This document shows positions 41,795 through 50,215 of a stretch of DNA of 64,000 nucleotides, in pieces (the stretch's first letter is position 1; each line of letters starts with the position of its first letter). This stretch comes from JANQFM01 sp035471925 (GTDB lineage: Bacteria > Acidobacteriota > UBA6911 > RPQK01 > DATIPO01), in assembly GCA_035471925.1 (NCBI GenBank), contig DATIPO010000390.1, forward strand, positions 9,809 to 73,808, written 5' to 3'. The translations under genes were made by a program, and so were the position numbers. Under the pieces are notes generated by a model. That model worked only from the letters and a program-made list of their open reading frames with translations. It ran no database searches and was not told the DNA's origin.

Positions 41795-43186
41795 ATGTCA
41801 AACCCCTCTTCGCAGCGCAGCGCCGTGGTCTTGGCCGCGGGCCAGGGAACGCGATTCAAGAGCCGGCGCATCAAGATCCTGCACGAGCTGTGCGGCAAGC
41901 CCATGCTGCTGCACATCTTGGACAAGCTCAAGGCGCTGGAGGTGGGACGGGCGGTCTTGGTGGTTGCCAGCGAAGCGGAGGAGGTGCGGCGGACGGTGGA
42001 AGACTACGCCCCGCCCTTCGATCTTCAGTTCGCCGTCCAGACCAAGCAACTGGGAACGGGCCATGCCCTGGCCACTGCGGTGCCCTACCTGCCTGATCAG
42101 GGCAGCGTTCTGGTGCTCTATGGCGACACTCCGCTGATCAGTCCGCGGACCCTGCAACGCCTCTTCCAGGCTGTGGAAGAGGAGGGTGCCGACGAGGCCC
42201 TGCTGACCGCCATTCTGGACGATCCCTACGGCTACGGACGCATCCTGCGCGACCCGGAGGGCAATCCGCTGGGCACTGTGGAGGAGAAGGACGCCGACGA
42301 GGCCCAGCGCAAGATCCGCGAGGTCAACTCGGGCTTCTACGGCTTCAAGGCCTCGGTCCTCAAGCCGGCCCTGAGCGAGCTGGACAACGACAATGCCGCC
42401 GGCGAGTACTATCTGACTGACCTGCTCGACATCCTGCGCTCGGGCGGCAAGCGCGTTCGTGCCGTCATGGCCGAGGACGCCTCCGAAACACTGGGCGTCA
42501 ACGACCGCCTCCAACTGGCCCATGCCGAGGGCCTGATGCGCCGCCAAATCAACCGCCGCTGGATGCGCGAAGGCGTGACAATGCTTGATCCTTCCCGCGT
42601 CCTCATCGACGCCGAGGTGGAGTTGGCACGCGACGTGACCCTCTATCCCGGCGTGGTCCTGCAAGGAGGCACCCGCATCGCGGAAGAAGTGGAAGTGCGC
42701 TCCAACTGTCACTTGGTCAATGCCCTGGTGGGCCGGGGAACCTTGCTCGACCAGGGAACCGTCATCCGCGATTCCAGCGTGGGCGAGGAGGCCCGCGTGG
42801 GCCCCTACGCCCACCTCAGGGGCGGGACCCAAGCTGGGGACCGGGTGCGCATCGGCAACTTCGTGGAGGTCAAGAAATCGATTCTGGAAGAGGACGCCAA
42901 GGCCGCCCACCTGACCTACCTGGGAGACTCCAGCATCGGACGCCAGGCCAACATCGGCGCCGGCACCATCACCTGCAACTACGACGGCAAGCGCAAGTAC
43001 CGCACCGTCATCGGCGAGAGGGCCTTCATCGGTTCCAACAGCCAATTGGTGGCACCCGTCACGATAGGCGCGGGAGCCTACGTGGCGGCCGGATCAACCA
43101 TCACCGAGGACGTCCCGCCAGGTGCTTTGGCCATCGCCCGTTCGCGCCAAGTCGTCAAGCCCGATTGGACGCCCGAGGACGACTAG
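41795..43186 (+). CDS. glmU: Bifunctional UDP-GlcNAc pyrophosphorylase / glucosamine-1-phosphate acetyltransferase
   Basis: The 463-residue protein has the two GlmU domains. N-terminal pyrophosphorylase (~1-230): VLAAGQGTRFKSRRIKILHELCGKPM, VLYGDTPLIS, YGRILRD, VNSGFYGFKAS. C-terminal left-handed beta-helix acetyltransferase (~250-460) with hexapeptide repeats and GNFVEVKKSILEEDAKAAHLTYLGDSSIG, ANIGAGTITCNYDGK. It makes UDP-N-acetylglucosamine for peptidoglycan and lipopolysaccharide in the cytoplasm. The usual K-S-x-x-K near the start reads KSRRIKIL, still in family range. Full length agrees with E. coli GlmU. Confidence 0.96.
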   Translation: MSNPSSQRSAVVLAAGQGTRFKSRRIKILHELCGKPMLLHILDKLKALEVGRAVLVVASEAEEVRRTVEDYAPPFDLQFAVQTKQLGTGHALATAVPYLPDQGSVLVLYGDTPLISPRTLQRLFQAVEEEGADEALLTAILDDPYGYGRILRDPEGNPLGTVEEKDADEAQRKIREVNSGFYGFKASVLKPALSELDNDNAAGEYYLTDLLDILRSGGKRVRAVMAEDASETLGVNDRLQLAHAEGLMRRQINRRWMREGVTMLDPSRVLIDAEVELARDVTLYPGVVLQGGTRIAEEVEVRSNCHLVNALVGRGTLLDQGTVIRDSSVGEEARVGPYAHLRGGTQAGDRVRIGNFVEVKKSILEEDAKAAHLTYLGDSSIGRQANIGAGTITCNYDGKRKYRTVIGERAFIGSNSQLVAPVTIGAGAYVAAGSTITEDVPPGALAIARSRQVVKPDWTPEDD

Positions 43187-43235
43187 GTCCCCCTGACTGC
43201 AGCGCCCTCGCTGTTTCAGGTAGACTGGTAGGCCT

Positions 43236-43682
43236 ATGAAGCACGCCGTCCGCATCTCGATTCTCATCTTGCTCGCCGCCTTCATCACCGCTCCCTCGCC
43301 ACGGGCCAACGACGAGGCCGTGGAGGTCGACTGGGCCACCCTTCAGGAACTCGACTACCACACCGGCGAAATGAGCGACAAACTGACCAAGCTCAATGGG
43401 AAGACAGTGCGGATACCGGGTTTCATGGTCCCTCTCGATGACGATGACGAAGCAGTCAACGAGTTCTTGCTGGTGCCCTACGTGGGAGCCTGCATCCACA
43501 CCCCTCCCCCGCCTCCCAACCAACTGGTTCACGTCAAGATGAAAGGACGCAAGAGGGCCGAAGTCCTGTGGTGGGTTCCCATCTGGGTGGAGGGACAGCT
43601 CGACATCTCCTCCATGATGAGCGCCTACGGCGAAGTAGGCTTCCAGGTCCAGGGCCTGAGCGCCGAGCCTTATTCCGATTGA
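43236..43682 (+). CDS. DUF3299 secreted protein
   Basis: The 148-residue protein has a signal peptide (~1-24) and the DUF3299 core: GKTVRIPGFMVPLD, FLLVPYVGACIHTPPPPPNQLVHV and a WWVPIWVEGQL segment. It probably acts in the periplasm. In gamma-proteobacteria, DUF3299 genes stand next to an FtsX-type ABC transporter in zinc-regulated (Zur) clusters; the same trio, DUF3299, ATPase and permease, occurs here with gaps of 45 and 4 bp. A zinc or metal link is therefore a reasonable hypothesis, not shown by this sequence. The conserved Cys and His in GACIHTPPPP may bind metal or a thiol partner. Confidence 0.9.
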   Translation: MKHAVRISILILLAAFITAPSPRANDEAVEVDWATLQELDYHTGEMSDKLTKLNGKTVRIPGFMVPLDDDDEAVNEFLLVPYVGACIHTPPPPPNQLVHVKMKGRKRAEVLWWVPIWVEGQLDISSMMSAYGEVGFQVQGLSAEPYSD

Positions 43683-43727
43683 CGTGAGGCGGGGCGGTCC
43701 GCTTTAATCCGAACCGAATCTGCCAGC

Positions 43728-44540
43728 ATGAAATACGCCGTCGAGGTCGAAAACGTCCGCTTCGCCTACAAGCCGCCCAAGGACATCCTGCGCATTCGCG
43801 ACTTCCGCGTCCGGGCCGGCGAAAAGCTCTTTATCTTCGGACCCTCGGGCAGCGGCAAGACCACCCTTCTGGGGCTGCTGGCGGGCGTCCTCAAAGCCGA
43901 CGCCGGACGCGTGGAGGTGCTGGGACGCGATCTGACCCAGCTTTCCAGCCACCAGCGCGATGCCTTCCGGGGGAGCCACATCGGCTACATCTTCCAGATG
44001 TTCAACCTCATTCCCTATCTCAACGTGCAGGAGAACATCACCCTGCCCTGCCGCATGAGCGGCGAGCGGGCCGGACGCATCCGGGGGTCGAGCTTGGATG
44101 AGGCGGCCCACGCCACCGCCCGGGCCCTGGGGATCGAGCCGCTGCTCGAGGAACCGGTCACCGAACTGAGCGTTGGACAGCAGCAGCGGGTGGCGGCCGC
44201 CCGTTCGCTGGTAGGGCGTCCTGAGATCGTAATTGCCGACGAACCCACTTCGGCCCTCGATGCCGACCACCGCAAGCGTTTCCTGCAACTGCTCTTCGGA
44301 TGCTGCGATGAAGCTGGCTCCACCCTCATCTTCGTCAGCCACGACCGCTCCCTGCGTCCTCTCTTTGACCGAGCCGCCTCGCTGCCGGAAATCAACCAAA
44401 CGGGTGAAGCAACTTCCACCAAGCAAGGGCCACCTCCCCAGGATGGATCGGGAGGGGGATCTGCCCCGTCCACCGCCGGGCAGGAGGGAGTGGCCGCCGA
44501 CCGAGATGCATCTGAGCTGACAACCGAGGCGAGAGAGTGA
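43728..44540 (+). CDS. ABC transporter ATP-binding protein (LolD/MacB type)
   Basis: The 270-residue protein has a LolD-like ATPase domain (~1-225): Walker A FGPSGSGKTTLL, Q-loop YIFQMFNLIPYLNV, signature LSVGQQQRVAAARSL, Walker B IVIADEPTSALD and the His of FVSHD. The signature reads LSVGQ, a common LolD variant. The last ~45 residues are low complexity (Gly/Pro/Ser-rich) and probably disordered. The permease gene follows after 4 bp and DUF3299 precedes by 45 bp, so the three form one transporter unit, likely moving a lipoprotein, peptide or metal complex outward. Confidence 0.9.
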   Translation: MKYAVEVENVRFAYKPPKDILRIRDFRVRAGEKLFIFGPSGSGKTTLLGLLAGVLKADAGRVEVLGRDLTQLSSHQRDAFRGSHIGYIFQMFNLIPYLNVQENITLPCRMSGERAGRIRGSSLDEAAHATARALGIEPLLEEPVTELSVGQQQRVAAARSLVGRPEIVIADEPTSALDADHRKRFLQLLFGCCDEAGSTLIFVSHDRSLRPLFDRAASLPEINQTGEATSTKQGPPPQDGSGGGSAPSTAGQEGVAADRDASELTTEARE

Positions 44541-44544
44541 AGCC

Positions 44545-45804
44545 ATGCTTATCTTGTCGCTGGCCTACAAGTCGCTGGGCAACCGCAAGCTGACGACCTT
44601 CTTGACGCTGGGCTCCATCGCCCTCAGCGTGGCTCTGCTGATCGGCGTCGAGAAGGTGCGCACGGGAGTGCGCGAGAGCTTCTCCAACACCATCTCCAGG
44701 ACCGACCTGATCGTGGGTGCCCGGGGAGGAGCCATCCAGACCATCCTCTACACCGTATTCGGCATGGGCTCGGCCAACAACAACCTCTCCTGGGACACCT
44801 ACCAGTACTTCAAGAATCACCCCGCCGTGGGATGGACCATCCCCTACTCCTTGGGGGACAACCACAGGGGCTACCGGGTCATCGGAACCGATGACAACTT
44901 CTACCGCCACTACCGCTACCGGGGCGACCGCCAAGTGACTTTCGAGCAGGGACGCAGCCCGCAGGAGGTCTTCGAGGTGGCTCTGGGCCAGGACGTGGCT
45001 GCTGCCCTCGACTATTCGCTGGGGCAGGAGGTCTCGATCAACCACGGCATCACCCCGGGGTTTTTGGGACACGACGACAAGCCCTTCACGGTGGTGGGGA
45101 TCCTGGACCAGACCAACACGCCCATCGACCGCTCGATCTATATCACTCTGGAGGGCATCAGCGCTGTCCACATCGACTGGCAGGAGGGAGCGCCGCCGCG
45201 TCCGGGCGAGGCCATCCCCGCCGAGGAGATCCATGACCACGACTTGGAGGCCGAGCAGATCACGGCCTTCTTTCTGGGGACCAACTCGCGCATTGACACG
45301 CTGCGGCTGCAGCGCGAAATCAACACTTATGAAGGCGAGGCAGTAATGGCCGTCATTCCCGCCGTGGCCCTCAACGAGCTCTGGCGGGGCATCGGCTACG
45401 CCGAGGACGGCTTGCAGGTCATCACCATTTTCGTGGTCATCGTGGGCTTGCTGGGAATGCTGGTTTCGATCTACACCACTCTCAATGAACGGCGGCGCGA
45501 AATGGCCATCCTGCGGGCTGTGGGCTCGGGTCCCGGACGCATCGTGGGACTGCTGGTGCTGGAATCTGGGCTGCTGGCCAGCGCCGGCGCCCTTCTGGGG
45601 ACGGGTTTGGCTTACCTGCTCCTGACCGTCTTCCAACCGGTTGTGGAAAGCCGCTTCGGCCTCTATGTCCCTATCGAGGCGCTCTCGCCGCTGGAATACG
45701 CCTATATCGGAGCAGTGCTGGCCGCCGGCTTCCTGGTCGGCCTGGTCCCGGCCTTCAAAGCCTACCGCAATACCCTCGCCGACGGCCTCAGCATGCGGCT
45801 CTAG
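44545..45804 (+). CDS. FtsX/LolE-type ABC permease
   Basis: The 419-residue protein has the four-helix MacB/LolC permease plan: LSLAYKSLGNRKLTTFLTLGSIALSVALLIG (TM1, ~15-35), an extracytoplasmic domain (~45-270; GARGGAIQTILYTVFGMG, FTVVGILDQTNTPIDRSIYI), then three TM helices (~290-310, 340-365, 385-405) with NERRREMAILRAVG between, the cytoplasmic coupling segment. It pairs with the ATPase encoded immediately upstream. The extracytoplasmic domain contains many His (HRGY, YRHYRY, NHGI, HDH), which may suit a metal-handling role given the DUF3299 neighbour; this is speculation. Confidence 0.9.
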   Translation: MLILSLAYKSLGNRKLTTFLTLGSIALSVALLIGVEKVRTGVRESFSNTISRTDLIVGARGGAIQTILYTVFGMGSANNNLSWDTYQYFKNHPAVGWTIPYSLGDNHRGYRVIGTDDNFYRHYRYRGDRQVTFEQGRSPQEVFEVALGQDVAAALDYSLGQEVSINHGITPGFLGHDDKPFTVVGILDQTNTPIDRSIYITLEGISAVHIDWQEGAPPRPGEAIPAEEIHDHDLEAEQITAFFLGTNSRIDTLRLQREINTYEGEAVMAVIPAVALNELWRGIGYAEDGLQVITIFVVIVGLLGMLVSIYTTLNERRREMAILRAVGSGPGRIVGLLVLESGLLASAGALLGTGLAYLLLTVFQPVVESRFGLYVPIEALSPLEYAYIGAVLAAGFLVGLVPAFKAYRNTLADGLSMRL

Positions 45805-45903
45805 CTGGCGCAACCGGCCCAATTCCCAACTTCCCAAGGGCCGACTCTCAAGTGCGGATGGGGGAGCCTGGCAGTCTTGTGCTGACAACAGGGCGCTGCA
45901 CCG

Positions 45904-46848
45904 TTAGGTGGTCACGGTCTGGTCGGCAATCCGCTGGTTGAAGGGGGAGGAATCGAGAAACTCCCATTCAACTTGGCGCGTCAGGCTCCTTTCCACCCAC
46001 CGCTCCACTTGCAGTTCCCAGAAGCGCCCAGTTCCTCCGCTGCGCCGTTCAGGATCAGGCTGCTCGAAGGCAACCCGCGCCTGTCCGATCAACTGCAGCA
46101 GCCGTCCACCCTCGAAGTCGAGGAATGCCAGCCCTGCCTGAGGATGCTCCAACAGGTTGCCCAATGTGTTGAAGAGGCTGTTGCCAGTGTAGTCAGGGAT
46201 CCGCAGGCGGTTGTCCTCCAACACCTCAACAAAACCGCGGGGGCCTCCCCGATGTGAGGCGTCCAACCCGCCGCCGGGATAGGCGCTGGCCACGAAAAAC
46301 GTGTCGGAGCGGGCAATCATGTCCGACCGAGCCTGATCGAAACGGGTTCCGCTTCTCCGCTTGGGCGCCGAGCCGGACGGCGGCCCCAGCCTGAAGTGAC
46401 GCCGTTCGATGTACTTGGGACAGTTGGGATAGGCTTCCTCAACTTTCATCGCCAGCCTATTGCCGGCAAAGCGCTTCAATCGGCCATTGGCGCGCATCCG
46501 CCGGCGCGTGGCCAAGTCGATGATGAGCAAACCCATCCGGCGGTCGCCTGCCAAGTTGGTGAAGAAGACATCATCTTCGGCCAAGGGTCTCTGCATGAAG
46601 TCGATCGCGATCTGGGACGGATCTGGCGCGCTCATGAAGCCCGGAGGTCCCAACAGCAACGAGGCCCAGGGGTAACCCGCTCGGTCCAATGTGGCGGCGA
46701 CGGCCAATGACTGCTGCCTGATGAATTCCAGCGCGCCCGCAGCAATGTGATCCGAGACAATTCCTCCGTTGCGCCGGGCCTGAGCCTGTTCTCCGGCCAA
46801 CTCTTGCACTTCCAGTTCGCCCCGGTGGTAGGGACTGTTGATTGGCAT
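45904..46848 (-). CDS. Pyridoxamine 5'-phosphate oxidase-like flavin-binding protein
   Basis: The 314-residue protein belongs to the FMN-binding split-barrel superfamily: SLAVAATLDRAGYPWASLLLGPPGF, VFFTNLAGDRRMGLLIIDLATRRRMRANGRLKR, NCPKYIERR and a second half-barrel with FVASAYPGGGLDASHRGG. The two-lobed length and NCPKYI motif resemble proteins often annotated as PNPOx family, which reduce small molecules with flavin or F420. It is in the operon controlled by the TetR operator with the DsrE-like gene 83 bp upstream. The substrate is unknown; a redox response to an electrophile is likely from the context. Confidence 0.85.
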   Translation of the reverse strand: MPINSPYHRGELEVQELAGEQAQARRNGGIVSDHIAAGALEFIRQQSLAVAATLDRAGYPWASLLLGPPGFMSAPDPSQIAIDFMQRPLAEDDVFFTNLAGDRRMGLLIIDLATRRRMRANGRLKRFAGNRLAMKVEEAYPNCPKYIERRHFRLGPPSGSAPKRRSGTRFDQARSDMIARSDTFFVASAYPGGGLDASHRGGPRGFVEVLEDNRLRIPDYTGNSLFNTLGNLLEHPQAGLAFLDFEGGRLLQLIGQARVAFEQPDPERRSGGTGRFWELQVERWVERSLTRQVEWEFLDSSPFNQRIADQTVTT

Positions 46849-46931
46849 AACTTCCTTCCCCGTGTCTCCCAGAGCGAGCGGGCCGCCCGGCGGAGCCGTA
46901 CCGGCGCATCCCGACGGCCCCGCTGCGCTCC

Positions 46932-47303
46932 TTAGAAAGTCAGAATGTTGAATCCGTCGGCTGTCAGCTTTTGCAGGCTGGGCAGGCCCGAGGTTCCGGG
47001 TACCGGATTGCCGGTGATCAGGTCGAGACCGTTCTTCTCAGCCTCCTCCGCACCCCCGAAGACATCCGCGCAGGCACAGGAAATGCCGGCGATTCTGTCG
47101 GCCACCGCTTGATAGAGGGCGTGTGCGGGATGGTCAGGTTGGGAAAGACGACCCGGCCAGCGGGTGGCGGCTCCCTGGAAGAGGATTGTGACTTCCTCGC
47201 CCTTCTGCTGGAAATCGTAGGCCGCGGCCAGCCCATTGAAGGCCCGCCCCAGAGCGTCTTCTCCGTTTTCGGGGTCAGAAAGAATGATTATTGCAGTTTT
47301 CAT
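46932..47303 (-). CDS. DsrE/DsrF-like sulfurtransferase-fold protein
   Basis: The 123-residue protein begins MKTAIIILSDPENGEDALGRAFNGL, then TILFQGAATRWPG and a Cys pair in GISCACADVFG, the pattern of the DsrE/DsrF/YchN fold. In this family a Cys carries persulfide sulfur or senses it. AAGGAGGAGC precedes the ATG at ideal distance. A 14-bp palindrome 13 nt upstream of the ATG (47316-47329) is the probable operator of the TetR protein encoded next upstream. The order TetR, DsrE, PNPOx-like is common in proteobacteria and supports one regulon. Substrate unknown. Confidence 0.87.
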   Translation of the reverse strand: MKTAIIILSDPENGEDALGRAFNGLAAAYDFQQKGEEVTILFQGAATRWPGRLSQPDHPAHALYQAVADRIAGISCACADVFGGAEEAEKNGLDLITGNPVPGTSGLPSLQKLTADGFNILTF

Positions 47304-47315
47304 TGCTCCTCCTTA

Positions 47316-47329
47316 ACCGAACGTTCGGT
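47316..47329. promoter_or_regulatory. Palindromic TetR-type operator
   Basis: ACCGAACGTTCGGT is a perfect 14-bp palindrome, extended on both sides by A/T bases, directly upstream of the ribosome site of the DsrE-like gene. It fits a TetR-family dimer site and lies after the terminator of the tetR gene, so it would control dsrE and the PNPOx-like gene. Confidence 0.8.
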
Positions 47330-47342
47330 AAATGAATGGTCC

Positions 47343-47365
47343 AAAAAAAAGAGAGCCCGCCTCTC
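47343..47365 (-). terminator. Rho-independent terminator of the TetR gene
   Basis: On the minus strand GAGAG-N5-CTCTC is followed by eight T residues, starting 4 bp beyond the stop of the TetR gene. It separates the regulator transcript from the dsrE operon. Confidence 0.7.
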
Positions 47366-47368
47366 CGG

Positions 47369-47938
47369 CTAGACTTCCGGGTCCTCACCCGTCAGCAGCC
47401 GCGGCAGATCCTCTATCACCTTTTCAAAGAGGCGCCGGTCGCCAGTTGCTCGGCTCAAGATCAGCGCCCCTTCGACTCGGATGACGGCTTCCTCGGAAAG
47501 GTTTCGGGCTTCCTGGGGGGAAGCTCCCGCCTCGACGGCCACTTCGGCTAGGGCCTCCATCCAGCCGTGGGCGGCAGAGGCGGTCAACTGCCGCAGGGGC
47601 GCCAGATCTTCCAGGGACAGCGTGTCGAGAATGCAGGACTGGCGTCCTTTGTCGTAGAAGCGGTCTAAGCGCCGTGCCATGAGGCGGACTTTGTCCGCAG
47701 GCTTGTCCGGACCTCGCAAGGGTTCCAGCAGATCGCGGCCGAATCGTTCATGGACGTGGCGTATCACCGCTTGGGCCATCTCCTCTTTTCCTCCGGGAAA
47801 ACGATGATAAAGGCTGGCCCGCTTGAGGCCGGTGGCCCGGCTGATCCGGCTGAGGCTGGCCCCCTCGAATCCATGCTTTTGAAACACTCCGGTCAACCGC
47901 TCCAGCAGGTCGTCCTCTTCAACTTTGGGCAAGGCCAT
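47369..47938 (-). CDS. TetR/AcrR-family repressor
   Basis: The ~189-residue protein has an N-terminal TetR helix-turn-helix (~8-55): LLERLTGVFQKHGFEGASLSRISRATGLKRASLYHRFPGGKEEMA. The C-terminal ligand domain has Cys in QSCILDTLSLED, which could sense an oxidant or electrophile. It probably binds the palindrome at 47316-47329 in front of the DsrE-like gene. ATG 47938 begins at the usual family N-terminus; an in-frame start at 47959 adds seven residues. The 47939-48267 gap to the divergent glycosyltransferase gene holds no other gene or clear promoter. Confidence 0.9.
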   Translation of the reverse strand: MALPKVEEDDLLERLTGVFQKHGFEGASLSRISRATGLKRASLYHRFPGGKEEMAQAVIRHVHERFGRDLLEPLRGPDKPADKVRLMARRLDRFYDKGRQSCILDTLSLEDLAPLRQLTASAAHGWMEALAEVAVEAGASPQEARNLSEEAVIRVEGALILSRATGDRRLFEKVIEDLPRLLTGEDPEV

Positions 47939-48267
47939 GAAAAAAACTCCAAATGCCAAATCGAGCTCCTTTTGCCCAGGTTTCCCTGTGCCGGCTTTCC
48001 TCCAAACCGGGACGCTCGAACTCAGTCAGAGCTGGTTCGCTCGTGCGGAGCCTGGGGTTTCACCCCTCCACGGGGCGGTCTTTCCCGTTCCCTCTTCCCA
48101 GAAACACCGCCATGAGAAGTAAGCTGACAGAATTGCTCTTACAAGGCAAACGGAAGAGGGCCAAGCCAAAGCAGCAGAGAGCAGCGGCAACCGTTTGATG
48201 CAGCGGGACTCGCCGACGGGAGATGCTGAGTTGGCCGCGCAGCCTGGGGATGGCCTATGCTGGGAGC

Positions 48268-49086
48268 GTGAAGGACGTTGAGGCGGTGATCGTCAATTGG
48301 AACAGCGGCCCGCTGCTGAGCCAAGCCGTGGAGAGCTTGAGGGAAGAGGGCTGCCCCCTTATCCGAGTGGTCGACAATGCCTCCGATGCGCCTTGCGAGG
48401 TGGCAGGCGGGGCAGTTGAATGGATCCGCCTCAAGGAGAACCGGGGCTTCGCGACGGGAGCCAACACTGGAATCGAACGTGCCCAAAGCGCTTTCGTGCT
48501 GCTGAGCAATCCTGATGTGCGCGTCCGGCCGGGCAGTCTGGGACGCCTGCTTGAGGCGGCCCGCGCCCACCCCGAGGCAGGCGTCCTTTGCGGACCTCTC
48601 TTGGGAGAGGAAGGCCGTCCTCAAACCGTTTTTCAACTGCGTCGCCTGCCCACAGCCTGGACGGTGCTCAGCGATGCCCTTTTCCTGGACGAAGCCTTAT
48701 CCTGGGTGCGGCGGGACCCGTCCGCGCCTCCTCGCCTGACCGAGGTCGAGCAGCCTGCCGCCGCCTACTGGCTCGTCCGGCGGGAGGCCTGGCGCGAGTT
48801 GGGCGGCTTCGACGAGGACTTCGCTCCCGCCTGGTTCGAGGACGTCGACTTCTGCAAGCGTCTGCGGGATGCCGGCTGGAGCATCCTCTTCCATCCCCAG
48901 GCACCGGCCTGCCATGTGGGAGGTTATTCCTTGGAAAGCCTGGGACGGGCGCGCTTTCTGCGCATCTTCTACGGCAATCTGCTGCTCTATCTGGGCAAGC
49001 ACCATCCGCGCTCCCTGCCGTGGCTCAGGCCGGCGGTCAAGCTGGGCTTGGCCCTTCGCCTTTTCAAGCTGCGCTTGACGGCATAA
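48268..49086 (+). CDS. Family 2 glycosyltransferase (rhamnosyltransferase-like)
   Basis: The ~272-residue protein begins VKDVEAVIVNWNSG and continues VRVVDNASD, NRGFATGANTGIERA, VLLSNPDV, a GT2 enzyme of the WbbL/rhamnosyltransferase type, with GGFDEDFAPAWFEDVDFCKRLRDAGW near the acceptor side. The GTG at 48268 lies 6 nt after a TATGCT box and also close to GGGAG; ATG 48250 and 48223 are alternatives. Another GT2 gene follows after 65 bp on the same strand. Both probably build a surface polysaccharide or glycolipid at the inner face of the membrane. Confidence 0.88.
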   Translation: MKDVEAVIVNWNSGPLLSQAVESLREEGCPLIRVVDNASDAPCEVAGGAVEWIRLKENRGFATGANTGIERAQSAFVLLSNPDVRVRPGSLGRLLEAARAHPEAGVLCGPLLGEEGRPQTVFQLRRLPTAWTVLSDALFLDEALSWVRRDPSAPPRLTEVEQPAAAYWLVRREAWRELGGFDEDFAPAWFEDVDFCKRLRDAGWSILFHPQAPACHVGGYSLESLGRARFLRIFYGNLLLYLGKHHPRSLPWLRPAVKLGLALRLFKLRLTA

Positions 49087-49151
49087 CCAACAACAGCCGC
49101 GCCGCACCCCGGGCCGCGCTACAATGAGGCTCCCGTGGACGGGAAGCCGAC

Positions 49152-50132
49152 ATGAAAGTCCTCTGCAGCATCGTCACCTTCAACTGCGCGGCCGATTTGC
49201 AGCCTTGCCTGGAGGCCGTCGCCGGCCAGACGGTCGAGGCTGAAACGGTGGTGCTGGACAACGCTTCCCAGGACGAAAGTCCCGAGATCGCCCGGCGCCT
49301 GGGCGTGGAAACCATGATCAGCAGCCGCAATCTGGGATTCTCGGAGGGCCACAACCGCATCCTCATGGGACGCGACTTCGACTACGCCCTGGTGGTGAAT
49401 CCCGACTGCCGTCTGGAACGCGATTATCTTGAGCGCCTGCTGCACGCCTCGACCGAAAGCGGCGCCGACATGGCGCAAGGCAAGCTGCTCCGCATGGACC
49501 GCCATGGCAAGCCCGTCCACCGCGCCCGCGGTCCCCTGCTCGACAGCACAGGCATGTACTTCACTCCCACCCAGAGGCATTTCGACCGGGGCAGCGGCGA
49601 GACTGACCGGGGACAGTACGAGCGGCGCCAAGAGGTTTTCGGCGTAACGGCCGCGGCCGCCCTTTACTCGCGGCGTCTTCTGGAGGCGGTGCGCTTCGAG
49701 GACGAATACTTCGACACCGACTTCTTTACCTACCGGGAAGACGCCGACCTCTCTTGGAGGGCGCGGCTGTTGGGCTTTCGCGCCGTTTACGAACCGAAGG
49801 CCCGGGCCCTTCACCGGCGCAGCGTTTTGCCCCAGCGGCGGCGCAGCATCGCGGAGATGCACAACCGCCATTCCTTGCAGAACCGCTTTTTGATGCGGAT
49901 CAAGAACATGGACGCCCCGGTGGCCCGTCGCTGCTTTCCCTGGATGCAGGTCCGCGATGCCGGCATCCGCCTCTACGTCCTGCTGCGGGAGCGCTCTTCG
50001 CTGCCGGCCTACCGCCACGTCCGCCGCCTCAAGCCCCGCATGCTGGAGAAGCGACGTGCGCTGGAGGCTACGGGCGCCTGGGCCGACCTCTCGCCCTGGT
50101 TCTCCTTCCGCCCCCAGGCGTTCGATCTGTGA
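49152..50132 (+). CDS. Family 2 glycosyltransferase (rhamnosyltransferase-like)
   Basis: The 326-residue protein shows KVLCSIVTFNCAADLQPCLEAV, VVLDNASQDES, NLGFSEGHNRIL, ALVVNPDCRLE (DxD-like metal site), a Cys-less core, and FFTYREDADLSWRARLLGF for acceptor binding. TACAAT at 49120-49125 could be a -10 for a separate transcript, but the short gap to the preceding GT2 gene also allows co-transcription. The 70-residue C-terminal basic helix region (RRLKPRMLEKRRAL) might contact membrane lipids. Sugar specificity unknown. Confidence 0.9.
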   Translation: MKVLCSIVTFNCAADLQPCLEAVAGQTVEAETVVLDNASQDESPEIARRLGVETMISSRNLGFSEGHNRILMGRDFDYALVVNPDCRLERDYLERLLHASTESGADMAQGKLLRMDRHGKPVHRARGPLLDSTGMYFTPTQRHFDRGSGETDRGQYERRQEVFGVTAAAALYSRRLLEAVRFEDEYFDTDFFTYREDADLSWRARLLGFRAVYEPKARALHRRSVLPQRRRSIAEMHNRHSLQNRFLMRIKNMDAPVARRCFPWMQVRDAGIRLYVLLRERSSLPAYRHVRRLKPRMLEKRRALEATGAWADLSPWFSFRPQAFDL

Positions 50133-50215
50133 GGACTCGAAGCCAACCCAAGGCCGGCCGCCAAGCTGTTGAAGAGTTGGACGTTGGATCGAACCGGTGG
50201 TAGAGTCTGAGAGCC

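Noticed and set aside
47939..48267. Small gene in the 330-bp gap between tetR and the first glycosyltransferase
   Set aside because: Short frames there lack ribosome sites, conserved motifs and codon patterns like the neighbours.
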